The notes below the pieces were generated by a model. The model worked only from the letters and a program-made list of their open reading frames with translations, searched no databases and had not been told where the DNA came from. Position numbers and translations under genes: made by a program. A stretch of 6,312 nt of DNA from assembly GCA_023128635.1 (NCBI GenBank), contig JAGMDP010000165.1, positions 1 through 6,312 of the forward strand. The letters run 5' to 3'. This document shows, piece by piece, positions 1-4,737 of the stretch. Numbering within the stretch: position 1 is the first letter of the stretch; the number at the start of each line of letters is the position of its first letter. Source of the stretch: Candidatus Heimdallarchaeota archaeon. Its GTDB lineage: Archaea; Asgardarchaeota; Heimdallarchaeia; JABLTI01.

Positions 1-154
1 TCTCACCTTCCCATCTAAAACCAACAGTCATTGAATCCGGTTGTAGAGTATAATCGATATCCTGTTCGATTTTTGAATCAATTTTAAATTGATTTGTTAA
101 AGCAACTAATAATAGTAAAAAGATAATTATCAAACATTTTCGAGAGTTCTTCAT
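1..154 (-). CDS. Secreted or membrane-anchored protein, N-terminal fragment (runs off left edge)
   Basis: Reading the minus strand from an ATG at 154-152 gives 51 codons open to the window edge. The N-terminus is typical of a signal peptide or N-terminal anchor: basic residues in positions 2-6 (MKNSRK), then an unbroken hydrophobic stretch at about 8-19 (LIIIFLLLLVAL), then a polar, acidic mature start. The last residues (about 39-51, with PDSMTV and a Trp-Glu-Gly) faintly recall the beta-strand opening of extracellular Ig/fibronectin-like or purple-acid-phosphatase N-terminal domains, but this is too short to name. The start is well supported: GGGGTG at 167-162 can pair with the anti-SD of 16S rRNA (one wobble) with 7 bases to the ATG, and a TATA-like box lies further upstream. 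The protein probably acts outside the cytoplasmic membrane. The function is unknown. Confidence 0.7.
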   Translation of the reverse strand, partial: MKNSRKCLIIIFLLLLVALTNQFKIDSKIEQDIDYTLQPDSMTVGFRWEGE

Positions 155-161
155 TAAAACC

Positions 162-167
162 CACCCC
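162..167 (-). promoter_or_regulatory. Shine-Dalgarno site of the left-edge secreted protein gene
   Basis: On the minus strand GGGGTG lies 7 bases before the ATG at 154. It matches GAGGTG of the consensus with one G-U wobble. It fixes the start of a gene of which only the first 51 codons are in the window. Confidence 0.55.
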
Positions 168-217
168 AAATGAACACAAATATATCAGTTATAGGATTCA
201 TTAATTTTTTGTGATTC

Positions 218-226
218 ATATAAAAG
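218..226 (-). promoter_or_regulatory. TATA-like box upstream of the left-edge gene
   Basis: The minus strand reads CTTTTATAT here. An archaeal box A would place transcription initiation about 25 bases downstream, near 190-197, giving a leader of roughly 40 bases that contains the SD site. The plus strand reads TATAAAAG at the same place, so the box could instead serve a plus-strand transcript starting near 245-252, just before the structured GC-richer patch. The sequence does not decide between the two. Confidence 0.35.
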
Positions 227-228
227 TA

Positions 229-366
229 ATGAAGCTAAATACAAAACAGTCTGACCATGTGAAAATAGGACAGGGGCAAAGAAAGCCCCCGTCACAGGAA
301 AAGGGAGTTATTTTATTGGGGAGAGAGGTTTATGGGATTCGGAGAGCAGTTGAACTAAGAAAGTAA
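229..366 (+). CDS. Possible small basic protein, 45 aa (unrecognised)
   Basis: An ATG at 229 opens 45 codons ending with TAA at 364-366. A GTG at 259 is an alternative start. The product is strongly basic, with Lys and Arg spread throughout, a PPS turn near residues 20-22, and a C-terminal stretch (about 30-45: LLGREVYGIRRAVELRK) that reads like real protein, with alternating hydrophobic and basic residues. The frame coincides with the locally GC-richer, purine-rich patch, as expected of coding DNA. Against it: there is no SD before the ATG, 45 codons can stay open by chance, and the same bases form strong stem-loops, so the signal may come from an RNA. It could also be the remnant of a transferred element. 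I do not recognise the family. Confidence 0.3.
   Translation: MKLNTKQSDHVKIGQGQRKPPSQEKGVILLGREVYGIRRAVELRK
269..293. repeat. Inverted repeat / stem-loop, GC-rich
   Basis: GAC-A-GGGGC at 269-277 pairs with GCCCC-C-GTC at 285-293 around a 7-base loop. On the plus strand there is one A-C mismatch. On the minus strand the same position becomes a G-U wobble, giving a continuous 9-pair stem. An alternative outer helix (TGTGA at 258-262 with TCACA at 292-296) partly competes with it. Confidence 0.6.
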
Positions 367-377
367 AATTGCTCTCC
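341..377. repeat. Inverted repeat / stem-loop, 11 pairs
   Basis: GGAGAGCAGTT at 341-351 pairs with AATTGCTCTCC at 367-377 around a 15-base loop. On the plus strand all 11 positions pair, counting one G-U wobble. On the minus strand that position is an A-C mismatch. The stem spans the end of the 45-codon ORF and its stop codon. Confidence 0.65.
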
Positions 378-435
378 ACGTTATTCTATGTCATTTATTT
401 ATAAATAGTTGCTAGTTTAGAATCTTAGGTTCTTT

Positions 436-481
436 CTTAGGTATTGCTTTATTTCCTAAGTTAGCTTTTTTTCTTTTTTTT
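436..481 (+). terminator. Plus-strand terminator-like hairpin and poly-T tract
   Basis: CTTAGG at 436-441 pairs with CCTAAG at 455-460 (13-base loop). A second CTTAGG at 424-429 could substitute for it. The hairpin is followed by TTAGC and then 16 bases that are all T except one C (466-481). Archaeal transcription stops at oligo-T, so this would end a plus-strand transcript just before it runs into the 3' end of the aldo/keto reductase gene. No larger plus-strand gene lies upstream in the window, so it points to a transcript from the 229-400 area. Confidence 0.5.
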
Positions 482-1462
482 CTATCTTGATAATTCATCC
501 AGAGTTTTCCAATCAGATGCTTCGTCTATTTGTTTCAATTCGTCCTTAGTCAATTTTACCTCTAGTGCTCCTACATTTTCTTCTAGTTGTTCTATTGAGT
601 TTCCTCCTATGATTGGAGCTGTTATGCTTTCTTGGTGTACTACCCAACTGATTGCTAATTGTACCATGCTTATTTCTTTCTCTTTAGCAATTTTCTTCAA
701 TGTTTTGAGTGTTTCAAAATTTCTATCTTTGAAATATCTTCTTTTTACTCCTTCTGCTCGAGGTGTTTCCGGAGATTTTTCTTTCTCGTATCTTCCTGTG
801 AGGAAACCTGTCCCGAGTGGGCTGTAGGATGTCACTCCTAACCGATATTTTTCCACTAGTGGTTCTAAGTCTTGTTCATATGTATGCCTTTTTGCTATGT
901 TATAGACTGGCTGTAGTACCTCGTATCTCTCGAGTCCATGTTTATCGCTTACCCATAATGCTTCCATGATTCTCCAAGCTGGATGGTTTGACGCTCCCAT
1001 GTAATGTATTTTTCCTTGTTCTACCAAGGAAGTCATTGTCCTCATTGTCTCTTCCACTGGTGTTTCAGCATCAAATGTATGAGTGAAGTAGATATCCAAC
1101 CAATCCGTTTGTAATCGTTTTAGGCTTCCTTTCAATGCCTTGTGAATATGTTTTCTTGAGAGTCCTCTGTCGTTCACATTCTCACTCATTTCTCCGTATA
1201 GTTTCGTTGCTAAAACTATGTCCTCTCGATTGCCTCTTTCATTAATCCAATTGCCAATGATCTCTTCCGATTTCCCAGGGTAGCTGTTTTCTCCCCATTT
1301 TCCATAGATGTTTGCTGTATCAATAGCATTTATTCCTAACTCCACAGCTTTATCCATTACTTCAAAAGAGGTTTTCTCATCTATTCTCCACCCCATCTGA
1401 TTTGATCCTAGTACTACTTGGGAGATCTTTATTCCAGTATTCCCTAACTTGACATACTTCAT
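482..1462 (-). CDS. Aldo/keto reductase
   Basis: This 326-residue protein is a full-length NADP(H)-dependent aldo/keto reductase of the (beta/alpha)8-barrel superfamily, probably cytosolic, reducing aldehydes or ketones to alcohols. The opening MKYVKLGNTGIKIS is the usual N-terminal hairpin and first strand and supports the ATG at 1462-1460. The catalytic tetrad is visible: Asp48 and Tyr53 (IDTANIYG), Lys87 (LATKLYG) and His128 (YFTHTFD). Cofactor-binding segments follow the usual order: GASN near 156-159, Gln184 (LQPVYN), SYSPLGTGFLTG at 212-223 and IIGGNSIEQLEEN at 284-296. The YPGKSEE insert near 61-67 resembles the YajO-like or aryl-alcohol-dehydrogenase-like branch. The substrate cannot be read. 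It is divergent from the DinB-like gene across 130 bases and has no SD, so a short or absent leader is likely. A 7-pair inverted repeat lies 24 bases before the start. Confidence 0.93.
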   Translation of the reverse strand: MKYVKLGNTGIKISQVVLGSNQMGWRIDEKTSFEVMDKAVELGINAIDTANIYGKWGENSYPGKSEEIIGNWINERGNREDIVLATKLYGEMSENVNDRGLSRKHIHKALKGSLKRLQTDWLDIYFTHTFDAETPVEETMRTMTSLVEQGKIHYMGASNHPAWRIMEALWVSDKHGLERYEVLQPVYNIAKRHTYEQDLEPLVEKYRLGVTSYSPLGTGFLTGRYEKEKSPETPRAEGVKRRYFKDRNFETLKTLKKIAKEKEISMVQLAISWVVHQESITAPIIGGNSIEQLEENVGALEVKLTKDELKQIDEASDWKTLDELSR

Positions 1463-1486
1463 AGTTTTATTATAGAAAGAGTTTTT

Positions 1487-1516
1487 ATTAACCTTTCGGT
1501 TAATTAATTAAAAGAA
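1487..1516 (-). promoter_or_regulatory. Promoter and likely operator of the aldo/keto reductase gene
   Basis: On the minus strand an AT-only box (TTTTAATTAATTA, 1513-1501) could serve as box A. It runs into a perfect inverted repeat, ATTAACC-GAAA-GGTTAAT (1504-1487), ending 24 bases before the ATG. Assuming initiation about 25 bases after the box, the repeat sits between box A and the transcription start, where an archaeal repressor would act. The positions are seen; the role is inferred. Confidence 0.4.
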
Positions 1517-1545
1517 TATTTCAGTATAATATTCTCATAATTTAA

Positions 1546-1588
1546 TTTAAAGGTTTCGCGGGGAAAACGTTTTATTCAACCACCGGTT
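1546..1588 (+). promoter_or_regulatory. Promoter region of the DinB/ClbS-like gene with palindromes
   Basis: A TTTAAA box at 1546-1551 is spaced to start transcription near 1573-1578. Around that point lie a perfect 10-base palindrome (AAAACGTTTT, 1564-1573) and an inverted repeat AACC-acc-GGTT (1578-1588) directly before the gene. The latter shares its half-sites with the repeat on the reductase side. Confidence 0.35.
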
Positions 1589-1592
1589 TTTG

Positions 1593-2087
1593 ATGTATAA
1601 GATGAAGAAAAAAACACTATTGAAGAAAATGCGATACAGGCGTAAGCACTGGGATTCTACTGTTGATACTATCATCAATAAAGGATTAGAAGGAGAAAGA
1701 GTTTCAGATAAATGGTTCGTCAAAGATTCTATCGCTCATATTGCATGGTATGAGAAAGAGCTTCTCGATGCTTTGGAAAAGAAATCCATTGTTGAAAGCG
1801 AATTTTGGAATATGAGTGTAAAAAATCGTAATGAGATGATTTTCGATAAAACTCAAGAAAGAACATTTGATGAAATACTAAAGGAATCTATAAGCACGTT
1901 TAATGCTTTAACAACCAAAATTGAATCGATGAGCAATGAAGAACTCAACTCTGACGTTTATATTAAAAGAAAATCAGATACTCGAATTACCTGGGATTTC
2001 ATTGGAGGAATTACTTTTTGGCATTATGAAGATCATGAGGATCTTTTCATAGAACTATTTGACTTAGAGTATGGTTTTCAAAATTAG
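1593..2087 (+). CDS. DinB/ClbS-like four-helix-bundle protein
   Basis: This 164-residue protein (numbering here counts from the TTG codon one before the ATG) fits the DinB-like superfamily in length, helical pattern and metal-ligand spacing. His50 lies in the second helix (WFVKDSIAHIAWYE), and His145 and His149 form an H-x3-H pair in the fourth helix (ITFWHYEDHEDLF). Together they match the three-His site of the fold. The layout with the segment WNMSVKNRNE and a long third helix at 92-118 is nearest the ClbS/DfsB/DUF1706 branch, which includes a cyclopropane hydrolase that protects against colibactin; other members are thiol transferases or of unknown role. Function here is not assigned beyond the fold. 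The ATG at 1593 is preferred over TTG 1590; ATG 1602 is also possible. No SD is seen. It is divergent from the reductase, suggesting shared stress or detoxification control. Confidence 0.75.
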   Translation: MYKMKKKTLLKKMRYRRKHWDSTVDTIINKGLEGERVSDKWFVKDSIAHIAWYEKELLDALEKKSIVESEFWNMSVKNRNEMIFDKTQERTFDEILKESISTFNALTTKIESMSNEELNSDVYIKRKSDTRITWDFIGGITFWHYEDHEDLFIELFDLEYGFQN

Positions 2088-2090
2088 AAA

Positions 2091-2723
2091 CTAGATTTCT
2101 TTGAGGACAACTTCCCCACTTGGTTCTACTTCTTGATAGATTATTCCTGAAAAGCTGTAAATTTCTGTGTTCAAATCCTTCCAACAATTCCCTGGCAACC
2201 AAGCTTTTCCACATGTGTGTTCTAAAAATTCTTCTACAGTCCAATTCCATTCCACAGGTACTTGTGGGAGTAATAACCCACTTCTCCCACTACTTTTCAC
2301 GATCAACCCATCTCTACCAATTTTTATTTTCTCAAGATATTCTTTCGGATCTTTTACTTGCATGAGTTTCGGTGGTGTGAGAATTGTTACTTCAACTAGG
2401 ATTTCTTTCATTTCTTCTATTTCCACTATTGGAAATCGTGGATCACTAACTGCGGCACTTTTTGCGGCTTCTATGGTTGCTTGAATTAGCGAATAAATCG
2501 GAGTGGGAAAGCCAATACACCCTCGAAGTTTCTTTTCAGCATTATTATCTAGTTTATTTAGTGTGACAAAAACTCCTGATTCTTCCAAGAATTTCGCGGG
2601 AATATCTTCTGGTTGCGAGAGGAGTTTGTTAAAGGTTATGTAGTTTAAAATCGATTTTCTTGCGAGTGTGACTAAGAATTTTCCATCTTCAAGTGTATAG
2701 CTTGGTACTTCATTTTGTTCCAT
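2091..2723 (-). CDS. AMMECR1 domain protein (TIGR00296 type)
   Basis: This 210-residue protein is a single AMMECR1 domain of normal length. The hallmark LRGCIGFP is at 66-73, followed by the helix SLIQATIEAAKSAAVSDPRFP (78-98) and the conserved end GLLLPQVPVEWNW with EEFLEHTCGKAWLPGNCW (149-181). The invariant Cys69 lies in the LRGCIG segment thought to form part of the active or binding site. The family occurs in archaea, bacteria and eukaryotes. In bacteria it is often linked with Memo-like and radical SAM proteins (AmmeMemoRadiSam), but the biochemical reaction is not settled and neither partner is visible here. It follows the Mut7-C gene by 48 bases on the same strand and may be the last gene of that cluster. 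Only a weak GGGA lies before the ATG. Its stop codon is 3 bases from that of the DinB-like gene. Confidence 0.93.
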   Translation of the reverse strand: MEQNEVPSYTLEDGKFLVTLARKSILNYITFNKLLSQPEDIPAKFLEESGVFVTLNKLDNNAEKKLRGCIGFPTPIYSLIQATIEAAKSAAVSDPRFPIVEIEEMKEILVEVTILTPPKLMQVKDPKEYLEKIKIGRDGLIVKSSGRSGLLLPQVPVEWNWTVEEFLEHTCGKAWLPGNCWKDLNTEIYSFSGIIYQEVEPSGEVVLKEI

Positions 2724-2737
2724 TTCATTCCCACATT

Positions 2738-2751
2738 AGCTTTTCAAAGCT
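2738..2751. repeat. Short inverted repeat in the Mut7-C/AMMECR1 gap
   Basis: AGCTT at 2738-2742 and AAGCT at 2747-2751 are complementary around a 4-base loop. The right arm is part of the 8-base palindrome AAAGCTTT (2746-2753). It lies about 15 bases before the AMMECR1 start, and AT-rich sequence upstream could supply a box A. It may be a weak internal promoter element or chance. Confidence 0.25.
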
Positions 2752-2771
2752 TTAATTTGATTAATTTCTAT

Positions 2772-3272
2772 TTAATCTTTATTAGATTTATCGAGTTCTA
2801 TCATTTCTCTGCAGTCTTTCAAAGTTTTACCCATTTTTTCCCAATGAGAACCTCGCCAGTATATTTGTGAGCATCCTGGGTTTTTGCAGATCCAAAATTC
2901 TTTGTAGTGTAATTGTGTTAGTTCCGATATTTGGTCTAGGATTTCATTACTATCGATTACTCTTATCTCTGAATTACATATCGTACAACGAGGTAAAATT
3001 TTTTCTGGGAGAGCTAATTCTACTCCTAACTCTTTCTGTAAAATTATTAGTCTCTCTTCTATAGTTGGGGCATCTATTGTTACCGCTTGTAATCCTAGTT
3101 TTTGCGCTCTTCTTTTCAAATCCTCGTCTCGAGTAAGGATAATTCTATTTTCTTCTTTTGCCAAAAGTATGAAGTCTTGATCCACAAAATCCTGATTATA
3201 TACAGCATCATACCCTAGCATTCTTAGCCATCGAGCTAATCGATGATACATTTGATCGACAACGAATTTCAT
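2772..3272 (-). CDS. Mut7-C / DUF82 PIN-like RNase with zinc ribbon
   Basis: This 166-residue protein matches the stand-alone archaeal Mut7-C family: a PIN-like nuclease fold followed by a zinc ribbon. Signature features of the first part are Asp6 (FVVDQM), LARWLRMLGYD (12-22), the acidic DQD near 31-33 and LTRDEDL (46-52), which supply the acidic residues expected to bind the catalytic metal. The ribbon has Cys96-x2-Cys99 and Cys129-x4-Cys134, followed by the family's YWRGSHW (138-144). The second knuckle is two residues wider than a standard C-x2-C. Family knowledge suggests RNA cleavage in RNA decay or processing; the target is unknown. The start at ATG 3272 is supported by AAAGGA 7 bases upstream. 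It lies 30 bases after pyrC and 48 before the AMMECR1 gene, so co-transcription is likely. Confidence 0.9.
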   Translation of the reverse strand: MKFVVDQMYHRLARWLRMLGYDAVYNQDFVDQDFILLAKEENRIILTRDEDLKRRAQKLGLQAVTIDAPTIEERLIILQKELGVELALPEKILPRCTICNSEIRVIDSNEILDQISELTQLHYKEFWICKNPGCSQIYWRGSHWEKMGKTLKDCREMIELDKSNKD

Positions 3273-3279
3273 TGCTCTA

Positions 3280-3285
3280 TCCTTT
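3280..3285 (-). promoter_or_regulatory. Shine-Dalgarno site of the Mut7-C gene
   Basis: The minus strand reads AAAGGA here with 7 bases to the ATG at 3272. It lies in the 30-base gap after pyrC and supports independent translation initiation on a shared message. Confidence 0.5.
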
Positions 3286-3302
3286 TTTGAAGAGATGGTT
3301 GG

Positions 3303-4667
3303 TCACTCCTCATCATCAATTAAATTGTCCGGTAATTTGGCATCATACTCTCTTTCTAAGATTTTCCCAGCATTTGCCTTTGAAATTATATGATGATCTT
3401 CTTTTGATAATAAACCATTAACAAACACATATTTCGGTGTGTAAAGAACTTCTTTCCCCTCAAATGGACTCCACTTTGCTTTTGATTCAAAATTCTCAGC
3501 AGTTATTTTTCCTTTTTCCTTTGCGACAACCACGACATCTGCGAAATTCCCTTTCTTTAGTTCCCCACGATTTTTAATAGCCATTAATTCAGCAGGATTT
3601 ATTGTTAAAGCAGGTATTAATTTATCGAAACTTATTTTTCCTTTTGCTGCGGCAGTTATCATTAATGGAAGCATTATTTCTAATCCGTGTATTCCTGATG
3701 CCGCTGCTTCAAATTCGCAGTGTTTTTCTTCATATGAATGCGGTGCATGATCTGTGGCTATTATCTTTATTACTTCACTATTCAGGGCTTCCCACAATGC
3801 TGTTTGATCTGCCTGAGTTCTTACAGGGGGCAAGCATTTTGCTTGTGATTCCATCTTTCGCAAATCCTTCTCGGTTAGGAAGAGATGATGAACACAAACT
3901 TCACTTGAAAGATTGTTATTATCTTGATTCTTTTCAATCAATTCAACTGTTTTTTTCGCTGTTACATGAGCACAATGTAAAGAGTTCTCGCTACTTTTAC
4001 TTAATTCTATGAAATCCTTCAATGCTTGTGCTTCATCAATTTGATTATGAGCTTTTAAGAACGCATCAATCACATGCATGTTTTTTTCCAGCAACAATTT
4101 TTCTTTTCTATCTGCATACCCATTATCTGGATGCACAATCAAAGGTATTTTGTATTCTGCTTGGGATTTCAGCAATGCAAGTAATTTTTGATTGTCTTTT
4201 GGTGGATAAATAGGTGATGCTGGATAAATCTTGAAACCAAATATTCCTTCTTTAAAAAGTGGAAGAATCTCCTTTGTATTTTCTGGTACTAAAGAATAAA
4301 ATCCAATATTTGCAGCAGCCTTTCCTAGAATTATTTGCTTCTTAGCTTTTACTCGTTGGGCAGTATTTGTAGGGGGATTATTGTTTGGCATATCTAAAAC
4401 ACTAGTTACTCCGCCTGCAATTGCCGATCTTGTCCCAGTTATCATTGTTTCTTTATATTTTTGCTTGAGATCTCTGAAATGCACATGTATGTCTATTAAA
4501 CCCGGTAAAATGAGAGCTCCTCTTGCATTTATTCTGTTTGAGGCTTTTGGGAGCGAGGGTTCTTTTCCAACTTTAATGATTCGATCCCTTTCTATAGATA
4601 TTCCACCCTCTAAGAATCCCTTTGGTGTGAAAATTTTTCCATTTATTATATTAGTGTCAACTGTCAC
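3303..4667 (-). CDS. pyrC: Dihydroorotase
   Basis: This 454-residue amidohydrolase-fold enzyme should catalyse the reversible ring closure of N-carbamoyl-L-aspartate to dihydroorotate, the third step of de novo pyrimidine synthesis, in the cytosol. The metal and catalytic residues stand in the expected order: His61 and His63 (GLIDIHVHFRDL), Lys146 (GFKIYPAS, probably the carboxylated bridging lysine), His179 (LIVHP), His234 (HCAHVT) and Asp306 (ATDHAPH). DMPNNNPPT (92-100) and LPPVRTQAD (279-287) match substrate-pocket segments. Related cyclic amidases (allantoinase, hydantoinase) share the fold, but the DMPN, PPVR and TDHAPH context favours dihydroorotase. HVHFRD replaces the commoner HVHxRE/D-P-G. 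The acidic tail at 441-454 is an extension. The start is GTG at 4667, fixed by GAGGAG 8 bases upstream. It follows the four-CBS gene by 70 bases containing a hairpin. Confidence 0.88.
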   Translation of the reverse strand: MTVDTNIINGKIFTPKGFLEGGISIERDRIIKVGKEPSLPKASNRINARGALILPGLIDIHVHFRDLKQKYKETMITGTRSAIAGGVTSVLDMPNNNPPTNTAQRVKAKKQIILGKAAANIGFYSLVPENTKEILPLFKEGIFGFKIYPASPIYPPKDNQKLLALLKSQAEYKIPLIVHPDNGYADRKEKLLLEKNMHVIDAFLKAHNQIDEAQALKDFIELSKSSENSLHCAHVTAKKTVELIEKNQDNNNLSSEVCVHHLFLTEKDLRKMESQAKCLPPVRTQADQTALWEALNSEVIKIIATDHAPHSYEEKHCEFEAAASGIHGLEIMLPLMITAAAKGKISFDKLIPALTINPAELMAIKNRGELKKGNFADVVVVAKEKGKITAENFESKAKWSPFEGKEVLYTPKYVFVNGLLSKEDHHIISKANAGKILEREYDAKLPDNLIDDEE

Positions 4668-4675
4668 TGAAAGAA

Positions 4676-4681
4676 CTCCTC
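4676..4681 (-). promoter_or_regulatory. Shine-Dalgarno site selecting the GTG start of pyrC
   Basis: GAGGAG on the minus strand lies 8 bases before the GTG at 4667. No in-frame ATG lies near, so this site decides an otherwise doubtful start codon. Confidence 0.65.
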
Positions 4682-4698
4682 AAATATGCTCCTTTGCA

Positions 4699-4718
4699 AT
4701 TCACTTTTGTTAGTGAAT
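4699..4718. repeat. Inverted repeat before pyrC
   Basis: ATTCACT (4699-4705) and AGTGAAT (4712-4718) are perfect 7-base arms around a 6-base loop. It lies between the stop of the four-CBS gene and the pyrC SD, about 30 bases before the GTG. Neither strand has a clean T-run after it, so an operator or a leader hairpin is more likely than a terminator. AT-rich sequence at about 4720-4730 could hold a box A for pyrC. Confidence 0.55.
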
Positions 4719-4737
4719 AAATTGTTTTAATCTAATC

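Larger units (their letters stand above)
155..481. other. Intergenic stretch with GC-rich structured patch, no conventional gene
   Basis: About 330 bases separate the left-edge gene from the aldo/keto reductase. The first 70 and last 100 bases are AT-rich regulatory-looking sequence. Bases 261-350 are about 48% G+C, clearly above the surroundings, and purine-rich on the plus strand. This patch contains two strong inverted repeats (269-293 and 341-377) and a 45-codon ORF. A 12-base TATA-like palindrome (TATTTATAAATA) follows at 396-407, then the motif CTTAGG twice (424, 436) with its complement at 455, then a poly-T tract. It could be a small RNA or micro-gene on the plus strand, a structured leader of the minus-strand gene at 154, or the remnant of an inserted element. 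Confidence 0.6.

Noticed and set aside
349..363. A GTTGAACTAAGAAAG segment resembling the end of some archaeal CRISPR repeats
   Set aside because: It occurs once, with no regularly spaced copies anywhere in the window, and it lies in the arm and loop of a stem.
261..380. tRNA, box C/D RNA or group II intron fragment in the structured patch
   Set aside because: No acceptor/T-arm arrangement, no paired C and D boxes, and no domain V-like hairpin could be found; the fold does not match any of these.
609..841. Plus-strand ORFs inside the aldo/keto reductase gene
   Set aside because: They are antisense to a full-length reductase with an intact catalytic tetrad and have no recognisable motif.
1590..1592. 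TTG as start of the DinB-like gene
   Set aside because: An ATG follows immediately in frame at 1593, and no SD favours the TTG.
2120..2484. Overlapping plus-strand ORFs opposite the AMMECR1 gene, plus a minus-strand ORF (2047-2250) in another frame
   Set aside because: They are shadows of a conserved gene with the LRGCIGFP hallmark, and their sequences are low-complexity and protein-unlike.
3602..4213. Plus-strand ORFs of 136 and 63 codons opposite pyrC
   Set aside because: The 136-codon frame is long, but pyrC is complete with all metal ligands, and the antisense products are Leu/Phe/Ser-rich as expected for reverse complements.
4381..4713. Plus-strand ORF of 110 codons over the pyrC start
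   Set aside because: Antisense to the conserved N-terminal part of dihydroorotase, including HVHFRD and DMPNNN.
4699..4718. Hairpin before pyrC as an intrinsic terminator of the CBS gene
   Set aside because: No T-run follows the hairpin on the minus strand; downstream bases are mixed and lead into an SD.
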